Assembly (NCBI GenBank): GCA_033980235.1
Contig: CM067077.1
Span: forward strand, 12,503,797-12,567,796
DNA from: Diadema setosum
Taxonomy: Eukaryota; Echinodermata; Echinoidea; Diadematoida; Diadematidae
Length of the DNA stretch: 64,000 bases
Direction: 5' to 3'
This document shows, piece by piece, positions 19,947 through 32,038 of this stretch (the first letter of the stretch is position 1; every line of letters starts with the position of its first letter). Under the pieces are notes generated by a model. The model ran no database searches. It saw only the letters and a list, made by a program, of their open reading frames with translations, and was not told the DNA's origin. A program made the position numbers and the translations under genes.

Positions 19947-22066
19947 CTGAGCGTCGGCGATGAGATGAACCAAAAACGAAATGATTTTATTTTTCCTGGT
20001 TTCCTTTTCCTTGTTTCAGCTCAAGATGTCTCGCAGTGCACGAAGCAACATGAAGATGAAATTGAATCCTAGCACAAACATTTAAACATTTGCCGTTTGA
20101 ATGCTTGGCGAGTTACAGCTACAATCCATATCCCACGATGTATTAGCCGATCAAGCCTACGAAATCACTTTTCTGTAGTTGGGGCTGTATTTCCTAATTT
20201 TTCTATTATTCCTATTATTCAATGTCAGTGTTTCAAAAGGTAGGATTAAGTATCAAGAGAATGTGTGTAGAAGTGTTCATTTCATTCGAGTCCTTTGCAG
20301 TTCATATGTAGTTTTTTGTTAAATTACATTTTTTTTTAGCTTTCAGCCACTAAATTTGCAACTGATTTTCTTAAGAGTCATGTTCATTTGACGATGAAGT
20401 TTACGTTTCTGCAACAAATTTCTTGTAAATTTGTAAAATTTTTGATCTGTGCAGATTATTGGAATTCATAATGACAATGTATAATTTCTCTCCTTATATT
20501 CAGAGTGGTCAATACTCAATTTATGCTTTATCTTTTATCGAACGTACAATGCAAACGTAAGTAGCAGAAAACGAACATCATTGTGATATAGTCAGAGAGA
20601 AAGAATAAAACAAATCACTGATGAAAACCGCTTAACTATGTGAATCCCTATCAACAAAACAACATCACTTTACGAGCATACCACGCTTCCAAATGTAAAT
20701 TATGAATTGTCCTTAATATGCTTAAAGGCTAATGAGAACGCTGGAAGAAGAATTCTGCATTGAGACGAGCTGATTGGTTAAACGTCCAAAGACGTTGCTT
20801 TTCTCAAAGCTCACTACAAATCATGATAATAATCAAATAGTTATTGCTTAATGCTTTTTCTTTCTTTCTTTCTTTCGTTTTTTTTTTTGCTACCAGACGG
20901 CGTGGATTTACGTAATAATACGAGAAACGTCACATCGTAATTTGACACAAGATCTTGTAGCAGAATACGGAAGAGGGGGTGGGCGTGTCTCCCTCTAGGC
21001 CATGAAAGCAATTGATGTAATGAGTCAAAGTGACTGAATGGATGTACATTCAATTATACAAAACCTTGCAGGATACATTATGGACATGGATATCACCACA
21101 GCGACAGTGAAATCGTAGGACCGCTGTTAAGGTCTCACACTTTAAAGTGAGCTATCCCCGGCCTCATTATCTGCCTTATCAAAGATACCAAAATAAAGCG
21201 AGGAAAATTTCATAAACAAATCAGCAAGACCAGTTCGATGAATACTTATTAACAATGTACAGTTGATGCGATGAATTTCTCTGCAGAATGCACCTCAGCT
21301 ACAGGGTACACACGCTTTCGTTTGAATAAAGAGGGACTAATTTGTTTCAACGTGGATTAACATAACGCTCGAAAAATTTGAGTAAAGAAACCTATTTATC
21401 TCAGTAGGAACGTCTTTTCTAGATGAGAACTCTTCGCAAACCTAAGGACTGGGGTATAACAGGTTGATTTTTGGGGATGTGAAACTATCTTAACGCGAAC
21501 ATCTCTTTCTTCATTTCAAATGACTTTGCATAAGAACATGCGTCATCTTCGAAAATTTAGTGGAATTTAGATCTGCGACTGTAAACATTTAGAAAATGGG
21601 GAAAGCTGTTTGTCGCATGTGTGCTGAACAAAAACTTTCTCCTTATAACCGCGTCGTAGGATTAGAGTCGCAGATCTAAAGCTTACTATAATTTACTGAA
21701 GAGTGACCGTATTTAAATACTATTGCAATTCCTTCTGTAAATGACGTGTAAGACGTGTCATACAACAGCAACAACCACTATTAAGCTCCCAACATTTTGT
21801 TCATTACTGGTTTTGCACACCCCTGCAAGAACACCGTGTACATACTTCTACGGGTTCAACACAAATAATCATTATTAAAAATCGATTTATCGACTATCTT
21901 TTTTTTTTTGCCCAATAGCCGCCATGATTTCACAACATTTTCTTGAAACAGGAAGTTCTACTTTACAGTTTCAGATCTTAAGTTCGGACATTGAACGTTA
22001 CTAAATACATTGTGAGCACGGGTATCTGCCAAATGGGGCGCAAATCTAGGATGAGCCTTGCAAAAG
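19947..22066. other. Convergent intergenic region, no gene seen
   Basis: AT-rich DNA between the end of receptor 2 (+ strand) and the end of the sulfotransferase (- strand). It presumably carries both 3' untranslated regions. AATAAA-like words occur but none is distinctive enough to call. The open frame at 20841-21053 is low complexity. Confidence 0.5.
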
Positions 22067-22257
22067 TCATGCGGTTCGCCACAAATAGTCGTCGTTTCCC
22101 AGCAGTCTGGAGAGATCCTCATTGAACGGCTGGTAAAACGCGTCTAATAGCCGCTTCGATTCCGGCAACATTTGTCCGAGCAAGACATCCGGGTCCCTCC
22201 TCTTGTTCTCTCTTCCCTGCGTTGTAACATTTTCCAGGACGGATGACGGGAGTGGGT
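22067..22257 (-). CDS. Sulfotransferase exon 7 (C-terminus)
   Basis: The acceptor is AATTTATTTTCAG (phase 1). T|AC gives Tyr, then PLPSSVLENVTTQ, and the conserved end MLPESKRLLDAFYQPFNEDL followed by SRLLGNDDYLWRTA and a stop. FYxPFNxxLxxLL...xWxT is the C-terminal signature of the family. NVT is a possible N-glycosylation site. Confidence 0.88.
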
Positions 22258-25200
22258 CTGAAAATAAATTGACGTATCCAACCGTCAAATAATGATGAAA
22301 GTAAACAGCTAAGTATTCTCTGCAGCATTTTATAAACACGGTGCATTTTCTGTCTGTCAGCACTTTATTACATTAAAAAAAAAATGTTTACACAAACAAA
22401 GAAGAAGTGGATTTAAGCATAGTATTGTGATATAATGAATACACGAATTAAAAAAAAAGGAAAAAATGATCTTAATGTGCGGTCATTGTCAGTTATGTGT
22501 AATCTGTTTGTGTGTGTGTTTTTTTTTTTTCGACGAGCGTATCGCGTAGGCACATATTGTAAGGAGGGAAAGTGTGTGCGTGTGTGTGTGCGTTTGAGTT
22601 TATGTTTGCGCGCTTCCTTGCTTGCTTGCTCGTTTGTATTTTGCATTTGGTGCCTACTTGCAGCCATGTTTGGCAAAGTCTCGGGCCAACTTGCCATACG
22701 AATGAGAAACAGCAATTGATAAAATATTGATAAGATATTAAGATCATACTTCTCCTCTTTATTCACATCACTGTTACAAGTTTGTTTGTTTGTTTGTTTT
22801 TTACTCTCCAGAGGAATGTGATATAAAATTTGTTTGATTTTTTTTTGTTTCTAACTGCAATTATATCCACCTATTTCATGCGATTGCAATCACACCCTTT
22901 TTACTTTGAACAAAATGTTTACCACGGTAAATGTTTATTGTATTTTGCCCGCTTGTGTATGTTCTTACCATTTCAGAATGTCTCAGATTTTTATTGTATT
23001 TTTCGAGACGTACCAAGTCACATGTTCCTGTGAATGAGATCTTTGCTATGTGGTCATCGCTGAGTAGGGCCATCCATTTGTAGGGACCTGTTTTACGCAA
23101 CTATCAAGGTATCATAATATCATATAAAAAAGGTGCCATAACAAACCATGCCATACCATGCCATACCACACCATACCATACCATACCAAACCATACCATA
23201 CCATGCCATAATGCCATACCATACCATAAGAAGGCATAACTTGCACGTACATAGACCGAGAAATGCGAAGATTTGAGCCAGTTCTTTCGCGGGGTCTTTG
23301 GCCCAGTCCTCCGTTCGCAGAATGTAGAACTGTTCACGTGGAAATCGCTCCAGCCATTGCCGGATGAAAACGGAATAAAGCCCCACATTCAGCCTCTGGT
23401 ATGCAATGGAGAATGTGACATAACCTGTATCATGATACATCTTACATTGTATGTCATGATTGGGGTAGGTGGGTGGCAGGACAACAGGGGCGGATCCAGG
23501 AATTCCGAAAAGGGAAGGCACCTTTACAAAATTTGTTACAAAATCTAAAAAAAAAAAATTACAAAAAAATAAAGATGGGAGCGCGCCCGGTGCGCCCCCC
23601 TCTAGATCCGCCACTGGGACAAGGAAAGACGTATTATACACATGAAATGATTTTTCAGTGGTGTTGGTGTGTGGTATGGAACATTTCTCTATGCATGTGT
23701 CATCACGTACCTATGACAGTCGTTCATGTTTAGCGGGACTCCACTTTTCCCCTGCATCTATTTTGCGTGTTTGTATTTTTGGAATATATGACCATTTACA
23801 TGCATTGTCATGTGCATTATGATCAATATCACCTGGGATGTGAAGGTACTCTTCCTGGATGTTCACACTGGAGTAGTCTGAACTCCAATAAATAGCCTGC
23901 GATGGGTTCCGTGTTCCATGACGTCATCACATAAAAGTCTTAACATAATCTCAAAATGGCCAAGTTGCTCATATATCACCTGGGATGTGAAGATACTCTT
24001 CTTGGATGTTCACAAATCAAATCAAATCAATCAATCAATCAATCAGTCAATATGTAGCTATGAGAGACTTTAGAAGAGAAGTAAAATCCATTTCATGAAG
24101 TTTCTCATAAGTGTGTCTTATGAGCAAAAAGTCTCTCATAAGACTTTCACGAAACTGACCCTTGTTGAATGCAAGTCCAGGGGGTGTTTCATAAAGCTGT
24201 TCGTGAAGTTACAAACGACTTACGAGCGACTGGTGATCAGTTCTTGTGCTGAATTATGGAAATTCTGATAAGTATGGCACATTAGAACTGATCACCAGTC
24301 GCTCGTAAGTTGTTCGTACCTTTACGAACAGCTTTATGAAACAGGGCCCAGACTCTGAAGTTTGTCGACAGTAGGCCTATGATAACTTACCAAGTGGGAG
24401 ATTATTTGAGTGCATGTCCTGAAAGAGAACTGCTCTATACACTGGCGGAAGTCCTCAAGGCACAGTATAAGGCGGCGGTGGAAGTCCTCTGGCGATTTTT
24501 CCCGGCGCCACAATTTGTCAAATGCCATGTAGTCCGAGTAGAGCCGCTCCGACGGTGCGCGTAGCAGAACAACGAAACGCGTATCGGGAAGAAGTGCGCG
24601 CATGACGTCCGCGTGCGTGAACGGAAGAGGAGCGCGAAGGGAAAACTTGCCTATGGAGTAGACTGTATCCCACAATGTACTCGCCGAAGCATCAACTGCA
24701 AAATTGAATGAATGAAAAATAGATAAATAGAAACATAGATAGATAGATAGATAGATAGAGACAGTATATAAAAATCAAAGAATGAATGAATGAATAAGTT
24801 ATAGACAATCAAATAAATACGTAATACTATTTCCTCTATAATATGCATAATGTAATAAAATTGCGACATGGGGATGCGCAATACGACGAAAGACACGAGA
24901 GTGTCAATCTACTGACCTTTCTCACATGTTATTACACTATCGGTGGAATTGCCGTTTGCTATGCCAAGGAGGTATCACACATACATGTACCTCATTGGCT
25001 CTACTGACATTCTTCAATGGGCAAAAGGTGATCAGAAGACGTCTCTGTTTATCTATCTATTATTCATCACTTACCATGGCAGCCCGCAGGCATATTTAAG
25101 GAAATTTACAATAACAATATGAATTGTTTATCAATGATTAAATTTATTTTATTGAGATGTACCAGACTAACGGAAAAAGTTTGTCGAATCGAAGTTTGGA

Positions 25201-28200
25201 GCGATGAATTAGTGCACTCTGTATTCCTTTCGAAGAACACGTTCCCACCAATGCGCACTTTATTCCAAGCACGTAGAAACGGGACGCGACACCTTGTTAA
25301 TGCACTCCACTTTAAAGGGATCGTATAGTTTTGATTGAGAGCCAACTTCAGGTTTCTAACATTTTTTGGTGAGATAATAAAAAAACCTCTTATGAAATAT
25401 AAAGGAGCATGTAATTTATGGAGGAATTCAGCATTTATTTGATGAAAATTGTCTTTGAAATGGCTGAGATATACAAAACAGAATGAACCTAATAAAAGGT
25501 GGGACCAAACTTTCATTACAATCGCTTTGCTTTACTTTGTTTTTGATGTCTCAGCAATTCTAAAACCGATTTTCATCAAACAGACTTTGAATTCCTCTTA
25601 GAATGGTATCCTCTATACAATTTCATAGTTGGTGTCTTGGTACAGTTGTATCTCACAAAAAGTTAAAAGCCCAATCCTCACCTCCACCAATACTGTACCA
25701 TCCCTTTAATCGCCCCTAAGTGATACTGACTAACATGTTCACATAGATTTCGAAACAGGTGGAGACAAACCAAAATTCACTGTTGCCGATAGGAGAGCAG
25801 TTTCGTCATTCCAAAGATGCGCAGAGACGGAATGTAAAATGTAAAAGTGGTTCATTTCCGTTCAGCTCAGTGCAGTTCAGTTCAAATATATTTCTTCTTT
25901 CCACAATGAAATAACCTATAGACATAAATCTCACTTTCATATCTTCAGTGACAAAAATAGTGCATGTAAATTTGTACAGAGAAACAGTAATTGAAAACTT
26001 TACAATGGTTGCTGAGGTAAGAAAGTTGCTGAGGTAACGAAAGTGAAATAATTGTCAATATGCACAGAGTGGTTGCCGTATGTGCGACTATTGTCTTTCA
26101 ATAATAGGCATTTACATAATTCACATTAAAGAATTGATATGATATTCAGGAACTCACGTGTGATAAGCTGCTTGTTCCCACTTTTTCTCATTTCTTTGAT
26201 TAGATTTCTTTGATGGCCAAAGTAGTGGGTAACACTTGCTCCTGGATTGAGAAGGAGAGAAAGAGATAGAAACAGGAAGAGCGAGATAGAAAGAGAGAAA
26301 TAGAGAGCAGAGAAAGTACAAAGGTATAGAGAGGGAGAGAGAGAGAACATTGACGAATTGAAATATATTTCAATTTTCACAAGAGTTTTAAAGGACAAGT
26401 TCACCTTAATGTAGTTAATATAATGATCGAGAGAATGCACCAATATTAGTAGAACACGTCAGTGAACGTTTGAGGAAAATCTGATAATCCATTCATGAAT
26501 TATGCATTTTAGAAGATCAGCGCTGCTTGTGATGATGTGACATGCATAGAATAAAGGAAATTCACCATATTTTTGTTTGTCTCTCGCAATAAAAGATCAC
26601 TTTACTTGCCTATTACAGAATGTAGGGAGAACGATATATCCCTTAATTTACACCAGTGACAAGTCAAGGGAATGTGCACAATAAAAAAAAAAACAAAATG
26701 TGGAATTCTCTTCATATTTTCCTTATCGTTCTACGCATGCGACTTCTTAAGCTGTAGGAGTCTTCTCATCAAGCACTGACCACGCAGAAACTTTAAAAAT
26801 TCATAACTTTTAAATGAATTGCCTGACTTCCGACAAACTTTCACTGATGTGTTCTACTGATATTGCTGCATTCACTCAATCCACATAAATATTAAGATGG
26901 AAATTCCCTTTAAATTCTATTCAGCTACTCCCAATCTATATAATCGATGGCTAATTCATTCCCTTTTTACTCTTTTGCAATTATTACTTCACTGCTATAC
27001 TAGTATAATAGAATACCTGATAGAAATTACATTTTCTCGTTCCGACAGTTTCTTTATTCTGAGTGGAAAAGTGTTAACAGCCTATAATTTTTCCGTACTC
27101 GTAAATGTCGTACGCGTCCACCAGTGCGGCTCTTTCCACGCCTCAACGATGTCGGGGTGACTCAAGAGTTTCTTGTACAGATCGGTGGTGGCGCACTTCG
27201 GAAATCCGGCGAGAAAGAAGTAGGGCAGACACACCAGTCCCGAGTCATCCGTGGATGAGTAGAAACACGGACTTCGGTAGTCGGGTAAAAACCTTTTCGG
27301 GACCATTCGGAAAATCTGAAGGTGCCAGGGAGGAAAGAATGGGGTCATAGAAGAGCAACGAGTGTCAACGAGTGAAGGGGAAGAGGGGGTGGAGAGGGAG
27401 TATGAAATGTACAACTGGATTCAAACTGGCATTTAATTAGACACATATCAAATTCATTCGCTGTCCTATTTTCGTCTCTGACATGCCATATCATATTACT
27501 ATCAAATCAATATTACCAATATCATTAAGATCATCAAAGAGAAAATTAATAGTTCAAAACCACAAGAAACCCAAATCACTTATGTTTGAAGGAGGACACA
27601 CAATCGTAAAGCATGGGATGGAAATATACCTGGCGATAGCATCTTTGACTGGCCACATATCGGGGAATCTTTTTTTTTTTTTTCCCCTAAACATCAATCA
27701 AAAGGGTCTACCTTCAATTAGTCTCACCCCTCAAGAAGATGAATGAATTTGATCAGATATTCCCAGCATGTTACCTGATGAAAAATTTACCTTTCACCTT
27801 TCTTGAAAAGGATGATAATTCCATACATTGGGACAAATTTTAATGTTACACGCATGTCTTACGTGGCACAGCCAATTTCCACAAGCAAAGAGATAAACAA
27901 ACCAGCGAATACCATTTTTAGTTGAAGGGGCGGCTCCGCTCTACTTTCAAGCAGTTTTAAAATCTTTGCAAACCAAAATTTGGTGCCTTATGTATCAACG
28001 CTAAGAAAATCGTCATATTTGCAGATCACAGGCTGACTGATAAGGAAAGTGTTATATGACAAACCATTCTACCAAGACGAGTCAGATTCTTTGGGAGCGC
28101 CGAACGGTTGTACGTCCGCATCGCTTTCCGGCTTGAAATAGCTGCCATATCCGCGAGTTCTTCGCGGACTTTCCGCAGCAATCCTTGGAAGTCGGCATCG

Positions 28201-30949
28201 TTTACGTGAAGAGATGCATTCAGCGGCAGTCCCTCCAACGCCTCTCTTCGCTGTAAATCCGCATCAAGTGTCCTCTCAAGGGATTTAAGTTCCTCTATAA
28301 CGTTCCTACCGTGACTTATCTTTCTATGCATTGGTGATGTGCGATTGGCCAACGATCGGTGCATCGAGCGATTCGGGGTGTTTTTCAAGCCAAGTCGTGA
28401 TCGAATCCCGCCTGTGACGTCAGAACGACCGTCTCTTTCTATTTTTCCGCCCATAACGAATTCAGTCTGAGGCAGCTTGCTGACTGAGTAACGTCTCTGC
28501 TGATTATTTCCCCAAGTAAACGGGGACCTCTTCCCAGATTCCTGGTCCCCCTGAACGGTCGGGATTATGTACTCGCCGAGACGAGCCGACGAAAGTTCAC
28601 GATCTGTCATGTCTGTCGAGTGCCAGTCATAATGGAGTGCTCGGTGGTAGTAGGCCAACGACAGGAAACTGCAAGCTGCGAAGAAGAAGCCTATAGTTTT
28701 CGGCTTCTGCAGCTGGAGAAAAAATATAATTACTGGAAGATCATTTAACTTTTCAAAATTAACGGGAACTTCCTCTCTCTAAATATTCTTCACAAGTCTA
28801 GCTTTTAAAACAAACAAACAAACAAAACAATAGTATAGGGAGAGATTACCTCATTTGGAATTTTTAGCACTAATTTATGGGTACAGAAGAAAAGGATCAG
28901 TGATGGATACTGCCAAACTTTGGGGGGAAAATGGCTACATGAATATTAACATTGGTACTGCGTCAGGTAAATGGACGAAAAATCAAGGTGTCTTTAAGCC
29001 AGTTCTCAGAAGGGCTTAAAATTCATCTTCCACCATTTGGAATTTCCTTGAAATCGCAAGGGTCTACCAAGAAACTTACCTGGCTGACGCGATTTGCCAG
29101 GACGATTCGCTATTTGATATAAAAAATGTAGAATAATTTCAATTGTAGTACAAGACTTAAATTCCAGAAGAGCCATTCCCGTTGAGCATTGTGGGTAGGT
29201 AGAACATTTCATAACGATCAATCGTGCCCTAACAATCGTATTTTCTAACAAGCTTCACTCTAGTGTGGAAGATCTGTGAGTACTGCTGTTACCCGATTTG
29301 TCGATTATCGATAATCGATTATAAACAAAAAATACGTACGTAGCAACCACGATCGGGCATGCTCCTATTAAAAGATTTCGGCAAATCTTCTTTCTTTTTT
29401 TTCTTTTTTTTTTGGGGGGGGGGGGTGTAATATTTCGTATTTCTGTCGTTATCCAATTCAAATTGTGTTACTACAGCCTTATTTTACACATAAATTCTAA
29501 TGTGTATGTATACATTGTTGATCAAAAAATTAACAGGTGTGTAGGCACATGGGAACTATGTTTTCGCTTTAAAGTTATCACTAATTTTTGAAGAAAATCA
29601 TCAAATCTATCATACTAATTTGATTCTCTTGTGGACCCGAGAAACCTGGGGATGGGTGGCATTGAACCTTCAACCAACCAACCACGAGCGCTACTAAACA
29701 ACATTAAACGGACTTTAAACGGAACCTGTTAGAAGAATTCGTTTTCATAATGACATTTTAAACCATTGTGATTTTTCCCTTTTGCCAGTCCAGTTATCCT
29801 CATATTATGATCCCCACACTAGTCTATTCACACCATTTTTTTTTTTTGCGTTGTTATAAAAGAATTAAGGACCGCCTTTATACAATTATTTGCTCTGTTT
29901 CGTTTCTTTTTCCTTTCACATGGGGTTGATCCTGAGTACATTTTGCAGTCAAAATGATACAAAATTGTATCTCCACACCGAATAGATTGCAGACGCCGGT
30001 TAGGAAAACTGGAATCGATTTCCAACCTCCTAAAACTTCAAAAATCAATTCAACCTTGATCATTTCAGTTTCAAATAGGCGTTGATGACGTCACTGAATC
30101 TCTGGTTAGAAACTGAAGAGGACAATCTGAATAATGTCCATCTAACTTTTTTCGACAAACTATGAAGGCCTGTCTGTGAATGGAAAATAGCATTTGCTAT
30201 GGAGTGCAGCAGGTCAGGTTAGGAGGAAAAAGGTTAACAAAGCAACTGTGTACCATTAGGAGCAGTGATTACAAATAATGTTCGAACTTTACAATGCATC
30301 TGGTTCTAGAATATATAGTTCAGTTGTATCACAAAACATTTTACCACATGAAAATTTGGCAATAAAGCCGCAAATATAGGGGAAACATCACAACATTGAG
30401 AAAAAATTTTCTCAATAAAACTTAACTATTGACGGTTTATTCTGGAACCGATTTTAACAAAGCTATTGTTCCAATTTTGTATATATTTAACATTGATTAT
30501 CATGATTAACATTATTTTTATGTTGGTTGTTTTCTAACGGCTAACTCACATTATAGAACTCTTTTGAAGCACTAAAGCTAGGTTTGTTTGTTGCTTGTTT
30601 GTTTTTTCATCTGCAAATGATAGATAGTGGCTCTAATGCACGAAAAAAAAATCACCCCCCCCCCCAACACACACACCGTCAAGCAAAATACATTAGGCCT
30701 ACATATCATAGTGCATGATTATCTACACAAAGTCATGCTCACTTTTTCTCTCTCTTTCTCCTTGCAACCGTTTGGTAGAAATGACTTCATGTATAACAGC
30801 AGAACATTACGTCTCCGCATGATGGTGGATGTGTGCGTGCGTGTGTGCGTGTGTGTGTGTGTGCTTGTGTGTGTGTGGGGAGGGGGGGGGGGGTAGGGAA
30901 AAATCAAATGTCTCATACCTACCAGTCCTTTCCCTATTCCTGTCGCCAT
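22067..30949 (-). CDS. CHST15-like GalNAc 4-sulfate 6-O-sulfotransferase, 7 exons
   Basis: I assembled this gene from seven coding exons, all with AG acceptors and GT donors and with matching phases at every junction (0, 0, 1, 1, 0, 1). The product has 533 residues; human CHST15 has 561. The layout is a short cytosolic tail, a signal anchor at about 14-30, a luminal stem with five N-glycosylation sequons and a possible coiled coil, then the sulfotransferase domain from about 226. The 5'-phosphosulfate loop is GFPKCATTDLY (262-272), KEPHWW lies at 286-291, DASAST at 322-327, and the 3'-phosphate motif has Arg366 and Ser374 in LLRAPSERLYSDY. The C-terminus FYQPFN...WRT matches the family. Such enzymes transfer sulfate from PAPS to C6 of GalNAc 4-sulfate in chondroitin sulfate, in the Golgi. 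The exact acceptor here is inferred. The gene sits tail to tail with receptor 2. Confidence 0.88.
23140..23229. repeat. CCATA pentanucleotide array
   Basis: An imperfect array of CCATA/CCATG units in the intron after sulfotransferase exon 6, about 20 bases from the splice donor. On the - strand it gives the WYGMVWYGM-like frames, which are not coding. Confidence 0.85.
23251..23395 (-). CDS. Sulfotransferase exon 6
   Basis: The acceptor CATTGCATACCAG precedes AGG (phase 0) and the donor is CTAT before GTACGT (phase 1). It encodes RLNVGLYSVFIRQWLERF and then EQFYILRTEDWAKDP, the family segment RLxVGLYxVxLxxWLxxF...LRxED. A CCATA pentanucleotide array begins about 20 bases inside the following intron. 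Confidence 0.85.
23485..23616. mobile_element. Small hAT-like MITE
   Basis: The ends CAGGGGCGGATCCAGG and CCTCTAGATCCGCCACTG form terminal inverted repeats, flanked on both sides by GGACAA. The CAG...CTG ends and a target duplication (6 matching bases seen, 8 being usual) fit the hAT superfamily. It is 132 bp long with no coding capacity, inside an intron of the sulfotransferase gene. Confidence 0.7.
23828..24019. repeat. Direct repeat of a 45-bp word
   Basis: TATCACCTGGGATGTGAAG and its continuation to GGATGTTCACA occur at 23828-23870 and again at 23975-24017 with few differences. It is intronic. The second copy runs into an AAATC/AATC array. Confidence 0.75.
24181..24347. mobile_element. 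Foldback MITE in intron
   Basis: Arms of about 58 bases (GTTTCATAAAGCTGTTCGT outward, ending GACTGGTGATCAGTTCT inside) are inverted around a spacer of about 40 bases. The arms differ at only a few positions. It has no coding capacity. It lies just 3' of sulfotransferase exon 5 in the direction of transcription. Confidence 0.75.
24391..24695 (-). CDS. Sulfotransferase exon 5 (3'-phosphate motif)
   Basis: The acceptor is AATTTTGCAG and the donor CACTTG before GTAAGT (phase 0). It encodes DASASTLWDT, then PDTRFVVLLRAPSERLYSDY with the Arg and Ser that bind the PAPS 3'-phosphate, and a helix containing SPEDFHRR. It ends RTCTQIISHL. The matching human segment has about five more residues before RLxVGLY, so this enzyme is slightly shorter at the exon 5/6 junction. 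Confidence 0.88.
25316..25705. mobile_element. TTAA-flanked MITE (AGGGATSGTA ends)
   Basis: Starts AGGGATCGTATAGTTTTG and ends with the inverted form CAATACTGTACCATCCCT. TTAA lies immediately outside both ends (25312-25315 and 25706-25709). Length is 390 bp with no protein frame. TTAA target sites are typical of piggyBac-type transposases. It is in the intron between sulfotransferase exons 4 and 5. Confidence 0.75.
26158..26241 (-). CDS. Sulfotransferase exon 4 (short linker)
   Basis: An 84-base exon bounded by CTCAATCCAG and by ACAC before GTGAGT, phase 1 at both ends. It encodes ASVTHYFGHQRNLIKEMRKS and then GNKQLIT. C|GA at the first junction restores the Arg of WWTR, and C|TT at the last gives Leu before DASAST. 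This part varies in length in the family. Confidence 0.75.
26392..26909. mobile_element. TTAA-flanked MITE with long TIRs
   Basis: TIRs of about 75 bases run from AGGACAAGTTCACCTTAAT through TAGTAGAACACGTCAGTGAA; the inverted partner is TTCACTGATGTGTTCTACTG to ATGGAAATTCCCT. TTAA flanks both ends (26388-26391, 26910-26913). Length is 518 bp. It is in the intron between exons 3 and 4. A fragment with TAGTAGAACACATCAGTGAA is also present near 35333. Confidence 0.75.
27114..27315 (-). CDS. Sulfotransferase exon 3 (PAPS-binding loop)
   Basis: The acceptor is CACCTTCAG and the donor ACGC before GTACGA (phase 1). It encodes FRMVPKRFLPDYRSPCF, the FFLAGFPKCATTDLY loop that binds the 5'-phosphosulfate of PAPS, and KEPHWWT. 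The Lys in PKCATT is the expected catalytic/binding residue. A later GT (GAGTACGG) is possible but would not fit the phase of exon 4. Confidence 0.88.
28065..28712 (-). CDS. Sulfotransferase exon 2 (signal anchor and stem)
   Basis: The acceptor is TTTTTTCTCCAG and the donor ATG before GTTTGT; a second GT 7 bases before it (GTAGAA) would break the phase. Codons 10-225 start LQKPKTIGFFFAACSFLSLA, the membrane anchor. A long hydrophilic stem rich in Arg and Ser follows, with sequons NRS, NRT, NAS, NRS and NLT, and a charged helix-like stretch (IEELKSLERTLDADLQRR). The stem is poorly conserved in this family, so the call rests on the anchor, the phases and the position. Confidence 0.75.
28713..30922 (-). 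other. Intron 1 of the sulfotransferase gene
   Basis: Non-coding, AT-rich, with a G run at about 29414-29425. I see no exon between the signal-anchor exon and the ATG exon. The GT array and G run at 30835-30892 lie next to the exon 1 donor and produce spurious frames. Confidence 0.5.
30923..30949 (-). CDS. Sulfotransferase exon 1 (start codon)
   Basis: Encodes MATGIGKGL. The ATG lies in a good context (AAACATGG) and the exon ends CTG before GTAGGT. It ends in phase 0, which joins the phase-0 start of exon 2. AG acceptors upstream at about 31014 (GGTTGCAG) and 31001 (CCTCCGCAG) suggest the exon also carries 5' untranslated sequence and a further upstream exon. The nine residues form the cytosolic tail. 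This is the least certain exon because it is so short. Confidence 0.6.
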
Positions 30950-32038
30950 GTTTGCTTGACACGTACGTGCTGAACCTTGAAATCACTTCAACCCGAGATC
31001 CTGCGGAGGAGGCCTGCAACCATCAGATGAAAACGGAAAAATAGGTGAGAGGGAGAGAGAGGGAGAGAGAACAGAGGATGCACGGTGACTGTATCGCCAA
31101 TCTAATAACGGTCTTATATATTGCTAAAAACTTGCCGTAGGCTCAAACTGGGGTCGAAATCGACAAGATCAGGCATAGCTTACTTTAACAGTCCTTCCTT
31201 ATTTTTGACAAGGGTTGCCGTGAGGTATGCGTCAGACGTCCAGAAGCGAATTCAAGTTGGCAATGATTGTCGGGACTTATTATTAATATCATTACGCCTC
31301 TTTCGTACAGTGCAGTTTGAATTGAATGCTTCCACTATATTCTTGATAAAGAAACTGGACATGTCGTCCGGGGAGGGAAGGGGAATGGGGGTAGGATGGG
31401 GGAATGATGGGACTCACGCACGTACAGGGACGTATAATAGATCCCAATGTGTTTAATTTATTTATTGTAATGAGCAGGGTGCTAACGAGCGAAGCGGTCC
31501 ACCCACATACTGAGTACCGACGTACCCACACCAAAAACGGGCTATGTGATGCCGATCAGCAGTGGAGATCGTATTCCTGCCATTACCAAATCTTCTTTCA
31601 CACTCTTAACAAAAATTTTTAGAAATGGGAAAAAATGGTTTCTAACAATACACATAACAAAGCCAAAGGATAGTAACGTTAGACCCCTAAATTCGGGATT
31701 ACGCTTGTCACAGACTCAAAAAGACAGAGCAAAAAGGAAGCCAACAATGCTTACGTGAATTACTGACAATGAATAACTACATAGCCTGCCACAATGCAGC
31801 AATTGCAACTATCCCCCGCCCGGCCCCGTAAATAGATTGGACTTGTTGTCCCCTATACATACAGTCAACTGCTTCACGTCCTCTTTCATTTTACTCAATG
31901 CACAGCGATTCGGCATACTTTATTGGCACGCATTGCCATTGGGATGCCTACATAGGCCTACAACACGGCTATGCACGTAGTAATTGACGTACATCGTGTG
32001 TCCTATAATTAGTAGTATTAGATACGGCATCAACTCAC

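Noticed and set aside
23120..23260. WYGMVWYGM repeat protein on the - strand
   Set aside because: It is read-through of sulfotransferase exon 6 into an intronic CCATA array; the real exon ends at a GT donor at 23250.
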